The notes beneath the pieces were generated by a model. It saw only the letters and a program-made list of their open reading frames with translations. It did not search any database and was not told the origin of the DNA. From UBA5336 sp039818165 (GTDB lineage: Bacteria; Pseudomonadota; Alphaproteobacteria; Caulobacterales; Hyphomonadaceae): a stretch of 64,000 bases of DNA. Within the stretch, counting starts at the first letter, position 1. Every line of letters starts with the position of its first letter. The position numbers were made by a program, and so were the translations under genes. Shown piece by piece: positions 45,404 through 53,568 of the stretch. Location of the stretch: assembly GCA_039818165.1 (NCBI GenBank), contig JBCBUL010000016.1:1-64000 (forward strand). The letters run 5' to 3'.

Positions 45404-46177
45404 ATGTCGGAAGAGATCGTATTGGTTGAGCGAGATGGTCCGGTCGCCATCGTCACCTTGAACCGCCCCGATGCGTTAAACGCGCTGAGCCGCGCGCTGC
45501 GTGCGCGCATCGTGGAAGTGTTCGCTGAGCTGGCCGAGGACGACACGGTCCGCGCAGCCGTCCTGACCGGAACTGGCCGTGCTTTCACCGCAGGGGTCGA
45601 CCTGAAGGAAGCGGGGGAAACCGGCTTTGCGCTGGGCGCCGATGGCGGATCCATCGACCTTAACAAGGGCCTTGCAGCCTTCCCCTGGCCGATCATTGGC
45701 GCGATCAATGGGTTTGCCATCACGGGCGGGTTCGAACTCGCGCTGATGTGCGACGTGTTGCTGGCGAGCGAAAATGCAAAGTTCGCCGACACCCATGCCC
45801 GCGTGGGAATTATGCCGGGTTGGGGCCTTAGTCAGAAGCTCTCGCGCCAAATCGGCATTTCCCGCGCCAAGGAACTCTCATTTACGGGCAACTTCCTCGA
45901 CGCTGAAACGGCCGCCGATTGGGGCCTGGTCAACCGGGTCTACAAGGCCGACGAATTGGTACCGGCGGCGATCAAGCTCGGCCACGACATGGCCAGTTGC
46001 GATGCCACTCTGCTGCGCGAATACAAGCGGATGATCGATGACGGATACGGCATGGCGTTCGCTGACGGCATGGATGAGGAAATCCGCCGCAGCGCCGCCC
46101 ACGCGCAATCCGTGACTGCCGAGAGTGTTGAAGCCGCCCGCAAGCAAGTGACGGCCCGGGGGCGTGAGCAGGGCTAG
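45404..46177 (+). CDS. Enoyl-CoA hydratase/isomerase family protein
   Basis: This 257-residue crotonase-fold protein has the oxyanion-hole strands GRAFTAGVDLKE (about 61-72) and NGFAITGGFELALMCDVL (about 104-121), the latter with the first catalytic Glu. At the usual second catalytic Glu position the sequence reads FADTHARVGIMPGWG, so His or Thr replaces it; the subgroup may be a hydratase with altered chemistry or another crotonase activity. A GTGGAGGAAT ribosome site supports ATG 45404. It is divergent from the flavin reductase gene across 76 bases, and its stop shares CTAG with a convergent membrane-protein gene. Confidence 0.85.
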   Translation: MSEEIVLVERDGPVAIVTLNRPDALNALSRALRARIVEVFAELAEDDTVRAAVLTGTGRAFTAGVDLKEAGETGFALGADGGSIDLNKGLAAFPWPIIGAINGFAITGGFELALMCDVLLASENAKFADTHARVGIMPGWGLSQKLSRQIGISRAKELSFTGNFLDAETAADWGLVNRVYKADELVPAAIKLGHDMASCDATLLREYKRMIDDGYGMAFADGMDEEIRRSAAHAQSVTAESVEAARKQVTARGREQG

Positions 46178-46614
46178 TAGTCCCGCATGTGGTTGGGGCG
46201 TCCTCGCTCGCTGGCCAGCGCGACGATCAAGGCAACGATGAAGATCAAGCTGCTAATGATCTGCAGGCCCGCACCGGCGCTGTAGATGATGCCGATCATG
46301 GAGAAGTCGCCGTCGCCTTGCATCGCCGCGTTGCGCACCACGTTGCCATACATGAACGCCGCGGAGCCGAGCGTGTAGAAGACGAGGTGGATCCACCCAA
46401 AGACAATCGGCACAACGGAAGCGCTCGCCTTCGAGATCAGCCAGTAGGTCAAGCCTATGGCGATGCCTGCAAGGATGCCCCACAGGGCCTGGCCAGCAAA
46501 TCCGGCGAGAAACGATATGGCGTCAGTATCTGTGCCTGCGACCTGCGAAAATCCCGATACCACGCCGCTGATCACGGCAACGATGATCCAGATCACTCCG
46601 AGAATTCGGCCCAT
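46174..46614 (-). CDS. Small multi-pass membrane protein of unknown function
   Basis: This 146-residue protein has four hydrophobic helices (about 3-23, 38-58, 63-90 and 105-132) separated by short polar loops, ending in a basic tail (SERGRPNHMRDY). I recognise no family; the layout resembles small DUF-type tetraspan proteins. ATG 46614 follows a GGAGAGAG ribosome site, which excludes the longer frame to 46791 that runs through repeats. The gene overlaps the enoyl-CoA hydratase gene tail-to-tail by four bases. Confidence 0.65.
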   Translation of the reverse strand: MGRILGVIWIIVAVISGVVSGFSQVAGTDTDAISFLAGFAGQALWGILAGIAIGLTYWLISKASASVVPIVFGWIHLVFYTLGSAAFMYGNVVRNAAMQGDGDFSMIGIIYSAGAGLQIISSLIFIVALIVALASERGRPNHMRDY

Positions 46615-46650
46615 CGCTCTCTCCAACCCTTTGATGACGCGATGACTAAA

Positions 46651-46700
46651 GCCCCTGCCGGGGCATTCAAACCCTAAAATCGATCCACTGGATCGATTTT
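46651..46700 (-). repeat. Composite palindromic repeat, copy B
   Basis: A GC hairpin element (GCCCCTGCCGGGGCATTC, 46651-46668, stem GCCCC/GGGGC) is followed after seven bases by a perfect palindrome, AAAATCGATCC (46676-46686) and its complement (46690-46700), with a three-base loop. The same two-part layout recurs at 46804-46853 with an identical GC element. Such repeats near tRNA genes can act as terminators or as mobile palindromic units. Confidence 0.6.
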
Positions 46701-46803
46701 CCATCGCGACGCGCGGACCGGTGCAGCCCTGAGCGCAGTCCATCGCGAAGCGGGGACAAACAGGAATGCGCAGCCGAAACAAAGACCGCATCCATTTTTG
46801 CTT

Positions 46804-46853
46804 GCCCCTGCCGGGGCATTCTCCGCCTGATTTTGATCCCCCGGATCAAAATC
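46804..46853 (-). repeat. Composite palindromic repeat, copy A, next to tRNA-Leu
   Basis: The 18-base GC element of copy B is repeated exactly at 46804-46821. After seven bases comes GATTTTGATCC (46829-46839) and its complement (46843-46853), separated by CCC. On the minus strand it follows the tRNA-Leu 3' end by 26 bases, so it could serve as that tRNA's terminator, but no T tract follows. The outer bases of this palindrome differ from copy B while the GATCC core is kept. Confidence 0.6.
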
Positions 46854-46879
46854 TTGTGCTGCGCACAACCGGCTGCGAA

Positions 46880-46966
46880 TGGTGCGGACGGCCGGGCTTG
46901 AACCGGCAAGGCCATACGGCCGACGGATTTTAAGTCCGTTGTGTTTACCAATTTCACCACGTCCGC
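46880..46966 (-). tRNA. tRNA-Leu (anticodon TAA)
   Basis: On the minus strand the 87-base gene starts GCGGACG and ends CGTCCGC-A-CCA, with CCA encoded. The acceptor arms pair fully. The anticodon loop reads CTTAAAA, giving anticodon TAA (Leu). A class II variable arm (CGGCCGTATGGCCT) and the T arm with GGTTCAAG are present. It reads leftward; two composite palindromic repeats follow its 3' end. Confidence 0.95.
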
Positions 46967-47181
46967 AGTGATGGGCTGTGTAACGCTGCGCCGTTGGATT
47001 GAGCAAGTCCCTAACGGTGCGAATAGGCGTGCTTGCCAAACTCATTTTGGATATTCACCGCACAAAGATACATTCAGGGCGGGGATATCGATGACCTGAT
47101 TGAGACGCTCAAAGAATTTTAGCCAATAAATACAATGCGAAGGCGCGAACTGGTCACATTTTGTGACCGGTTCACGCAACG

Positions 47182-47206
47182 AAAAAGGCCCGCGCAAGGG
47201 CGGGCC
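47182..47206 (-). terminator. Intrinsic terminator downstream of folE
   Basis: On the minus strand GGCCCGC pairs with GCGGGCC around a short CTTG-type loop, followed by five T residues. It lies about 30 bases after the folE stop and reads in the same direction, so it is a good rho-independent terminator for folE. Confidence 0.8.
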
Positions 47207-47235
47207 AATCTCGAAGCTTGATTGCCGGTGCGGCG

Positions 47236-47856
47236 TTACTTGCCCGCCAGGCGCAGGAAACGGTTGCGCAGGTCCTGGTCGGTCTTGAACACGCCGGTAA
47301 ACTGCGTCGTGATGGTGGCAACACTCTTGTGGTGCACTCCGCGCGTCGTCATGCACTGGTGCTTGGCGTCGATCAGGACGGCCACACCCATGGGGTTCAG
47401 CGTGTCAGAAATAACATCGCAAACCTGCTGGGTCAGTGTTTCCTGTGTCTGCAAGCGCTTGCAGAAAATCTCTACCACGCGTGCGATCTTTGAGATGCCG
47501 ACAACCGCATCGGTCGGCATGTAGGCAACATGGGCCTTGCCCAGGATCGGCACCATGTGGTGCTCACAATGGCTTTCCACATCGATATCAGTCAGCATGA
47601 CGATATCGTCATAGCCCTGCACGTCCTCGAAGGTGCGGCCAAGCTCTGCAGCCGGGTCCATTTCATACCCGGCAAAAAACTCGCGATAGGCTTTCACCAC
47701 ACGTTTCGGCGTATCGATCAGACCTTCGCGCTGCGGGTCGTCGCCGGCCCAGGCGAGCAGTGTGCGAACGGCGTCTTCAGCTTCTGCCTGGGTAGGGCGT
47801 TTCACTTCGTCTGAACGCACGATGATATCTTTCGGTGTAATGGCATCCATGGCCAT
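47236..47856 (-). CDS. folE: GTP cyclohydrolase I
   Basis: This 206-residue enzyme opens GTP to dihydroneopterin triphosphate, the first step of folate and pterin synthesis. Zinc ligands are in ESHCEHHMVPILG (Cys and His, about 93-105) and a later Cys in EIFCKRLQTQETLTQQV. GISKIARVVE and HQCMTTRGVHH are further signatures. The start at 47856 gives the usual length. A clear terminator follows. No riboswitch-like folding was recognised upstream, so regulation is unknown. Confidence 0.95.
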   Translation of the reverse strand: MAMDAITPKDIIVRSDEVKRPTQAEAEDAVRTLLAWAGDDPQREGLIDTPKRVVKAYREFFAGYEMDPAAELGRTFEDVQGYDDIVMLTDIDVESHCEHHMVPILGKAHVAYMPTDAVVGISKIARVVEIFCKRLQTQETLTQQVCDVISDTLNPMGVAVLIDAKHQCMTTRGVHHKSVATITTQFTGVFKTDQDLRNRFLRLAGK

Positions 47857-48179
47857 GATGACGTTTCCTTCTCTGAGGGACGAGGGTCGAGCCGGGGCTT
47901 AATCGGGGACAGTACTGCGCCCTCCCAGAGCCCGGACTTAACGCCCGCCCGAGTTGTTACCCTCAGGGCGACACACTCAAGATAGGCATGAGGCGTGCCG
48001 GTTTCCAGCGTGTCGCTGGGGAACGTGTCCCTGTGATTGGCGTTGGCTGATACGCGATCTCCCGCGCGTCAGTGTTACCATGGCCTGTTACGCACTCGCG
48101 TTCCGGTTGGATGACCGGATGTTGGAATTTGTTACAGGCGATCTTGTTTGCAGAGCGGATTTCGGCCATCCCCCACCCT
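47857..48179. promoter_or_regulatory. Divergent intergenic region between folE and cysS
   Basis: These 323 bases contain no convincing gene. They must hold the promoters of leftward folE and rightward cysS. A small hairpin, TCCGGT (48103-48108) with ACCGGA (48115-48120), lies about 60 bases before cysS, without a T tract. TGTTACC-like words recur, but I cannot assign them to a regulator. Confidence 0.4.
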
Positions 48180-49565
48180 ATGTCGATCCAACTCTACAAC
48201 TCGCTCGCGCGCGCCAAGCAGGCCTTTGTCCCCGTCGATCCTGATCGGGTGACGATGTATGTGTGCGGGCCGACGGTCTACAATTACGCGCATATCGGCA
48301 ATTTCCGCCCGCCAGTGGTGTTTGACACGCTTCTGAGACTGCTGCGCCGCAGATATGGCTCTGATTCCGTGGTGTATGCGCGCAACATCACGGATATAGA
48401 AGACAAGATCATCATGAAGGCGGTCGATGAAGGCGTGGCGATTGAGGAGGTCACCCATCGTTTTGCCGAGGCCTACGAGACAGACCTTGAAGCCCTGAAC
48501 GTGCTTAAGCCTACGATCATTCCCTGGGCCACGGCCCATGTGGGCGACATGATCGACATCATTGATGCGCTGGTGGCGAAAGACCATGCCTACACCGCCG
48601 ATGACGGTGTCTACTTCCATGTGCCGAGCATGTCGGACTACGGAAAGCTCTCACGTCGCAAGCTGGATGACAATGAAGCCGGCGCCCGCGTCGATGTTGA
48701 TACCTCCAAGAAAGACCCGGCGGATTTCGCGCTGTGGAAATTCGCCAAGCCCGGCGAGCCCGATGACGCAATCTGGGACAGCCCATGGGGGCGCGGGCGG
48801 CCTGGCTGGCACATCGAGTGCTCCGCCATGGCGGCCAAACATCTGGGCGAAACCATCGACATCCATGGCGGTGGGATCGATCTTCAGTTTCCCCATCACG
48901 AGAACGAGATTGCCCAGTCCGAGTGCGCCCATGGCGCGCCCATGGCGAACTATTGGCTGCACAATGGATTTCTCGACATGGCCGGGGACAAAATGTCGAA
49001 ATCCCTGGGCAACGTCGTGTTGTTGAAGGATTTGCGGGCCGATTGGCCCGGCGAGGTGATCCGGTTTGCGCTTCTCTCAGGCCATTATCGCGCCCCGCTC
49101 GATTGGACAGATGACCTGCTCACCCAGGCCAAGACGACGCTGGACCGGCTCTACGGCGCTTTGCGACGCGTCTGGGCCGAGACCGGCGCTGAACCGAGCG
49201 ATACCGGCGTTTACGATGCTTTGTGCGATGATATCGGCACGCCCAACGCCCTGGCGGAGCTGGCGCGCCTTTCCACCGAAGCTAACACAGCGGCCGACCA
49301 GAAAGACCCCGCTGCCATGGCCCAGGCGCGCGCAAACCTGCTTGATGCGGGTGAACTTCTCGGATTGCTCCAGCACTCGCCCAGCGATTGGGAACAGTCT
49401 GGCGACGCCGACGAGAAAGCCCGTATAGATGCGCTGGTCGAGGCGCGCATCACCGCGCGCGCGGACAAGGACTGGGCGGAAGCCGACCGGATCCGCGATC
49501 AACTCGCCAGCGAGGGCATCGAAGTCATGGACGGCGCCGGCGGCTCAACCTGGCGGCGGGTGTGA
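48180..49565 (+). CDS. cysS: Cysteinyl-tRNA synthetase
   Basis: This 461-residue class I synthetase charges tRNA-Cys. Zinc-site and ATP motifs include YVCGPTVYNYAHIGNFRP (HIGN signature, about residues 22-39), GRPGWHIECSAM near 203, and FPHHENEIAQSE near 233. The KMSKS motif is in GDKMSKSLGN (about 265-274). The C-terminal helical domain has the expected RADKDWAEADRIRDQLAS signature. ATG 48180 matches the family start (MSIQLYNSLAR); the upstream frame is unlikely. A stem with a T tract lies about 65 bases after the stop. Confidence 0.95.
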   Translation: MSIQLYNSLARAKQAFVPVDPDRVTMYVCGPTVYNYAHIGNFRPPVVFDTLLRLLRRRYGSDSVVYARNITDIEDKIIMKAVDEGVAIEEVTHRFAEAYETDLEALNVLKPTIIPWATAHVGDMIDIIDALVAKDHAYTADDGVYFHVPSMSDYGKLSRRKLDDNEAGARVDVDTSKKDPADFALWKFAKPGEPDDAIWDSPWGRGRPGWHIECSAMAAKHLGETIDIHGGGIDLQFPHHENEIAQSECAHGAPMANYWLHNGFLDMAGDKMSKSLGNVVLLKDLRADWPGEVIRFALLSGHYRAPLDWTDDLLTQAKTTLDRLYGALRRVWAETGAEPSDTGVYDALCDDIGTPNALAELARLSTEANTAADQKDPAAMAQARANLLDAGELLGLLQHSPSDWEQSGDADEKARIDALVEARITARADKDWAEADRIRDQLASEGIEVMDGAGGSTWRRV

Positions 49566-49629
49566 GCAAAAGGTCACACTGAGTTAGACAAGCACTTGTT
49601 CCAAAGTGAGAAACCTGCAAAGTGAGCTT

Positions 49630-49657
49630 GGTCGCGAGGGGCGGCCGAGTTTTTTTG
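49630..49657 (+). terminator. Hairpin with seven-plus T tract after cysS
   Basis: GGTCG (49630-49634) pairs with CGGCC (49642-49646), one wobble, around a seven-base loop, and a run of seven or eight T follows. It probably ends the cysS transcript. It lies directly before the small lipoprotein gene's ribosome site, so it could also be an attenuator in that gene's leader. Confidence 0.6.
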
Positions 49658-49668
49658 GGGTAACTACC

Positions 49669-49989
49669 ATGAAGTTCAAATCACTGCTCGCTGGCGCACT
49701 GGGCGTTTCCATGATCGCGGCTTGCACCACGTCTGAAAAAGTTTCCGTGATGCAGCCTGGCGACCAGCAGCTTACTTGTGAGCAGCTCGAAACAGAATTT
49801 GCGAATTTGGAAGCTGTAAAGCAGGACGCTGAGGGTGACCAAGGCGTCAACACAGCGAACGTCGCAGCTGTTCTCCTGTTTTGGCCTGCAGCTGTGGGCA
49901 ACTACATGAACGCAGACAAGGCGCAGGAATTGGTTGAAGAACGCCGTCAGCACCTGATGGGAATCTACAACGGCAAAGGCTGCTCTTGA
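49669..49989 (+). CDS. Small lipoprotein of unknown function
   Basis: This 106-residue protein has a lipoprotein signal (MKFKSLLAGALGVSMIAAC, Cys at 19 in IAAC). The mature part is mostly polar and helical with one short hydrophobic stretch (NVAAVLLFWPAAVGNYM) and a Cys near the end (GKGCS). A second Cys (LTCEQLE) could pair with it. ATG 49669 starts the signal; the longer frame to 49606 crosses the hairpin. The AT content of the start region is above that of its neighbours. A strong terminator follows. No family recognised. Confidence 0.75.
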   Translation: MKFKSLLAGALGVSMIAACTTSEKVSVMQPGDQQLTCEQLETEFANLEAVKQDAEGDQGVNTANVAAVLLFWPAAVGNYMNADKAQELVEERRQHLMGIYNGKGCS

Positions 49990-50013
49990 TTTTCGACAGC
50001 AGCACTTAAGTCG

Positions 50014-50043
50014 AAAGGCCGGCCGTCATGGCCGGCCTTTTTT
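50014..50043 (+). terminator. Intrinsic terminator after the small lipoprotein
   Basis: AAAGGCCGGCC (50014-50024) pairs with GGCCGGCCTTT (50030-50040) around GTCAT, and six T residues end the stem. It is a textbook rho-independent terminator. The same palindrome could act on both strands. Confidence 0.88.
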
Positions 50044-50054
50044 CTTGGAGTGAA

Positions 50055-50660
50055 ATGACCAAGGTCAACAATCTCTCCTCGCTAATGCGCTCTCTGGTCG
50101 ATGAGACCTCCGGTGAAACGATCACGGCGCGTGACATGCTGAATGCGGTTGGCCGGCGCTCCTATGGGCCGATCCTGCTGCTGCTGGGCTTCATTGCGAT
50201 CAGCCCCCTCACCATCATTCCCGGCGCGACCTGGCTGGTCGCCCTTCTGATCCTCCTGATCTCAGGGCAGATCATTCTGGGGCGCAGCTATCCCTGGATC
50301 CCGGCCCGCCTCCTCAAATTCGAGTTCCGACGCGAGGACCTTTTGAAAGGGGTCGATTTCGCTGAAGGGCATGTCCGCCGTGTCGATGCGGTCTTGCGTC
50401 CGAGGCTCACCTTCCTGACCGATCCACCCTTCGCCCAGCTTATTGCGCTGGTGTGTATCGCCGCGGCTCTGGTCTCTTTTCCCTTGGGGTTCATTCCCTT
50501 TGGGCCAGTGCTGCCCGGATTGGCGGTCTTGCTGTTTGGGCTCGGCCTGACCGCGCGGGACGGCTTCGTGCTGATCGCCGCCGCAGCCAGCCTGGTGGGT
50601 GCGCTCGTGCTTCTGGCCCGGCTTTGGACCCGGATTTCCGGCGCGCTTGGACTGGGGTAG
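50055..50660 (+). CDS. ExoD-like exopolysaccharide synthesis membrane protein
   Basis: This 201-residue protein matches the ExoD family. After an N terminus with LVDETSGETITARDMLNAVG, it has hydrophobic helices around 45-70, 125-150 and 155-190. GRRSYGPILLLLGFIAISPL near residue 38 is characteristic. Sinorhizobium ExoD affects exopolysaccharide production and alkali tolerance; the exact role is unknown. The true start is ATG 50055 with GGAG upstream; an earlier ATG at 50028 lies inside the terminator hairpin. The gene stands alone between terminator and tRNA-Gly. Confidence 0.8.
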   Translation: MTKVNNLSSLMRSLVDETSGETITARDMLNAVGRRSYGPILLLLGFIAISPLTIIPGATWLVALLILLISGQIILGRSYPWIPARLLKFEFRREDLLKGVDFAEGHVRRVDAVLRPRLTFLTDPPFAQLIALVCIAAALVSFPLGFIPFGPVLPGLAVLLFGLGLTARDGFVLIAAAASLVGALVLLARLWTRISGALGLG

Positions 50661-50732
50661 GTTTCCGGATCGCGCGCCGCACATCTGGCCCTTGCAAATC
50701 CACCTCACCCGAAGTATCTGCTCCGATCCGGC

Positions 50733-50806
50733 GCGGGTATAGCACAACGGTAGTGCAGCAGCCTTCCAAGCTGAGGATCTCGGTTCGATTCCGTGTACCC
50801 GCTCCA
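50733..50806 (+). tRNA. tRNA-Gly (anticodon TCC)
   Basis: The 74-base gene starts GCGGGTA and ends with the pairing TACCCGC, discriminator T and encoded CCA. The anticodon loop reads CTTCCAA, giving TCC (Gly). D-loop AGCACAACGGTAGTGC and T-loop GGTTCGATTCC are normal. It reads rightward, about 150 bases before hisS. Confidence 0.95.
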
Positions 50807-50957
50807 GATTTCCTGAATGATCCGGAAGAACGCCCTCAGTCACACCGTAATCTGGCGCAAGAGCATCCCAAAAACCCATATGAGTGGACGGGCAGGCGAA
50901 GAACGTTAAAAGGCTCAGTTCGATCATCTGCCGCTTCCCAACCCGACGAGCTTATCC

Positions 50958-52436
50958 ATGTCCAAGAACAAGCTGAAAGCACGCACGCCGCGCGGCTTTG
51001 AGGACCGGTTGGGACCTGACATCGCGGCAGAAGACGAACTTATCCGCCGTGCAGCAGGCGTGTTTGAGCGCTGGGGGTTCCTGCGGCTCGAAACGCCTGC
51101 TTTCGAGTTCACAGACGCGCTCGGCAAATTCCTGCCAGACAAGGACCGCCCGAATGATGGTGTGTTTTCGCTGACCGATGATGACGACCAGTGGATGTCC
51201 CTGCGCTACGATCTGACCGCGCCGCTGGCGCGCTATGTGGCCCAGAACAGCCAAAAGGTAACGCGTCCCTTCCGCCGCTGGCAGGCCGGCCCTGTGTGGC
51301 GCAACGAAAAGCCCGGCCCAGGCCGGTTTCGCCAGTTCACCCAGTGCGACGCAGACAGTGTGGGCGTCCCCGGTCCCGCAGCCGATGCGGAGATTATCAT
51401 GGTCGCGTGCGATGCGCTAGAAGCCATTGGTGTTCCGCGCGGGGAATACGGCGTCAAAATCAACACGCGAAAGGCGCTGAATGCCGTTCTGGACGCGGTG
51501 TCCACCTCCGGGAGCGCGAGTGTGGAAGACCAGGCTGGCACGATCCTGCGCGCAATCGATAAGCTTGACCGGCTCGGCCTTGAGGGCGTTACCGCGCTCC
51601 TCGGCGAAGGGCGCCTCGACGAGTCCGGCGACTATACCGAAGGCGCAAAGCTCGACCCCGCCTCTGTCGACAAGGTGCTTGCCTTTGTTCAGGCCGGGCG
51701 CGGCGACGGCGCGGCCACCGTTGCGGCCCTTGAGGGCGTGATTGGAGATGGCGAAGCGGGCCGGGCCGCGATCGAAGAGATAAAGGTGATCACATCCATT
51801 CTGGATGCCGCGGGCTATGATGGCGCGCGTGCCATGATCGATCCGTCGATTGTTCGCGGGCTCGACTATTACACCGGCCCTGTCTTTGAAGCACAGCTCG
51901 AGATGACCACTCCGGCAGGTGACCCGATCGGCGTCGGCTCCGTCGGCGGGGGCGGGCGATATGACGACCTCGTCGCGCGCTTCACGGGCCAGAGCGTGCC
52001 CGCGACGGGCTTTTCCATCGGGGTCAGCCGACTGATCACCGCGTTGAATACGGCTGAGCGTCCTTTGCTGGATGCAGCGACCGGACCGGTTCTGGTGCTC
52101 GCTTTCGAGGCCGATGACGTGCCCGACTACTTCGCCCTGGCCGACCGTATCCGCAAACTGGGCGCCCCGGCGGAGGTTTATCTCGGCGGCGCCGGCATGC
52201 GCGCCCAGATGAAATATGCAGACCGGCGCGGCAGTCCGCTCGTCGTGCTCTATGGCGCCGATGAAAAGGCTGCGGGCATCGTAAACATCAAGGATCTGCG
52301 AGAGGGCGCAGAGCAAGCGAAGACCATTACCGACAACGAAACCTGGCGCGAGGAACGCCCCGGCCAATTCGAAGTGCCTGTCGAGGATCTGGAAGCCGCC
52401 GTCGAAATGGTGCTGAAGCGTGGTCGTGCCCAATGA
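50958..52436 (+). CDS. hisS: Histidyl-tRNA synthetase (alphaproteobacterial type)
   Basis: This 492-residue enzyme charges tRNA-His. Class II motif 2 is WRNEKPGPGRFRQFTQCDADSVG (about 115-137). The His-binding motif is RGLDYYTGPVFEAQL near residue 298 and motif 3 is in GFSIGVSRL. It is longer than E. coli HisRS (about 424) and carries an insertion around 190-290. The sequence around motif 2 differs from the bacterial consensus FRHERPQKGRYRQFHQ, as known for alphaproteobacterial HisRS, which recognise a tRNA-His without the usual extra G. Its stop overlaps hisZ as ATGA, so hisS-hisZ-hisG form a unit. Confidence 0.93.
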   Translation: MSKNKLKARTPRGFEDRLGPDIAAEDELIRRAAGVFERWGFLRLETPAFEFTDALGKFLPDKDRPNDGVFSLTDDDDQWMSLRYDLTAPLARYVAQNSQKVTRPFRRWQAGPVWRNEKPGPGRFRQFTQCDADSVGVPGPAADAEIIMVACDALEAIGVPRGEYGVKINTRKALNAVLDAVSTSGSASVEDQAGTILRAIDKLDRLGLEGVTALLGEGRLDESGDYTEGAKLDPASVDKVLAFVQAGRGDGAATVAALEGVIGDGEAGRAAIEEIKVITSILDAAGYDGARAMIDPSIVRGLDYYTGPVFEAQLEMTTPAGDPIGVGSVGGGGRYDDLVARFTGQSVPATGFSIGVSRLITALNTAERPLLDAATGPVLVLAFEADDVPDYFALADRIRKLGAPAEVYLGGAGMRAQMKYADRRGSPLVVLYGADEKAAGIVNIKDLREGAEQAKTITDNETWREERPGQFEVPVEDLEAAVEMVLKRGRAQ

Positions 52437-53554
52437 CGCGGCTGTTTGGAACATCTGAGCTGGATGGGCTGTCCAGCCAATTGCGTGATGCGTTTTCCAA
52501 GCCAGAAGCGACCTTCGTGGAAACGCAGGCCGTGCAGCCTTTGACGCCCTATCTGGAATTCCTCGGCGAGTTCTACCGGGACACATTGGTGGAATACAGC
52601 TCCGCCGGACAGGATGAGTATTGCCTGCGCCCGGACCTGACCCTTGCAATCGCGCGTGACGTCGCCGGTGGCGCGCTGGAGCCCGGGCGGCTGTTCTATG
52701 ATGACCTGGTGTTCCGGGGCGCGCGGCGGGTTCGGCTTGAGGAGGCAGGCGCCTTCGCCCCCCTGCAGCGGCAAATCGGCATCGAAGTGTTCGGCGCGCA
52801 AGCCGATGACGCCGCGCTGTTGCTGCAAACCGTTGCGGCCCTGAAATCCGTAGGCGTCGAGGACATTCGAATCCATGTCTCTGATGTGGCCCTTGTTTGC
52901 GATCTCATCGACGGGTTTGATTTGCATGCAAACTGGAAGCAGCGCCTGAAGCGAACAGTCTCGATGCCAGACGCCTTCCAGCGGGTGAAATCTGCGGCAA
53001 TGGGCGGAGGCGGCGCGCCGTCGAACTTATCCCAGGCGCTGTCGGGGCTCTCCGATGAAGCCGCCCGTGCGGCCGTGGAAGACATTTTCGCCATGTCAGG
53101 ACTGAAGGAAATCGGCTCACGGTCGATGGCCGATGTGGCAGACCGGCTGGTTGCGAAAGCAGCTGAAGCGCGCGAGCCCCTGAAAGTTTCAGACGCAGAT
53201 TTGCTCGCAAGTCTGATGGGAGTCGAAGGGCCGTTTGGAACGGCACTCAATGAGTTTGGGGACTTGCTGGCGGACCGGTCGAAGCCAGAGCGGATCGGGG
53301 CGCTGGAGGCCCTTGCGCAAGACCTGGAGGCAGGCGGACTGGCGCTGGACAGCATTCGGTTCGATGCCGACTTGTCTCGCCACCTGAGCTATTATGATGG
53401 CTTCATCTTCGAGATATTCGACGCTTCGGGCGAAGTCTTTCTTGGCGGCGGCGGGCGCTATGACGGGCTGGTGAGCAGTCTGTCGAACGGGTTGCGTTCC
53501 GTGCCTGCGATTGGTGCGATGCTGCGCCCCGATCGCATTTTGAGCATATTGTAA
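52433..53554 (+). CDS. hisZ: ATP phosphoribosyltransferase regulatory subunit
   Basis: This 373-residue protein is a HisRS paralogue without aminoacylation activity that activates short-form HisG. The class II fold is visible from YLEFLGEFYRDTLVEYSS, DEYCLRPDLTLAIARDV and a late HLSYYDGFIFEIF, with GGGGRYDGLVSSL near the end. The canonical HisRS ligands are changed. It overlaps hisS by four bases and hisG follows after 14 bases. Histidine synthesis is committed at this step. Confidence 0.92.
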   Translation: MTRLFGTSELDGLSSQLRDAFSKPEATFVETQAVQPLTPYLEFLGEFYRDTLVEYSSAGQDEYCLRPDLTLAIARDVAGGALEPGRLFYDDLVFRGARRVRLEEAGAFAPLQRQIGIEVFGAQADDAALLLQTVAALKSVGVEDIRIHVSDVALVCDLIDGFDLHANWKQRLKRTVSMPDAFQRVKSAAMGGGGAPSNLSQALSGLSDEAARAAVEDIFAMSGLKEIGSRSMADVADRLVAKAAEAREPLKVSDADLLASLMGVEGPFGTALNEFGDLLADRSKPERIGALEALAQDLEAGGLALDSIRFDADLSRHLSYYDGFIFEIFDASGEVFLGGGGRYDGLVSSLSNGLRSVPAIGAMLRPDRILSIL

Positions 53555-53568
53555 GAGAGGCTGATCCA

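Noticed and set aside
45328..45792. N-terminal extension of the cNMP/reductase fusion
   Set aside because: It is antisense to the enoyl-CoA hydratase gene and low-complexity Ser/Ala-rich; the GTG at 45327 has its own ribosome site.
46667..47045. Leftward open frames through tRNA-Leu
   Set aside because: They are translations of the tRNA gene and its flanking palindromic repeats, a common artefact.
47042..47356. Leftward open frame between tRNA-Leu and folE
   Set aside because: It overlaps the folE terminator and part of the folE coding region in another frame.
50028..50054. Earlier ATG for the ExoD-like gene
   Set aside because: It lies inside the intrinsic terminator stem; ATG 50055 has a ribosome site.
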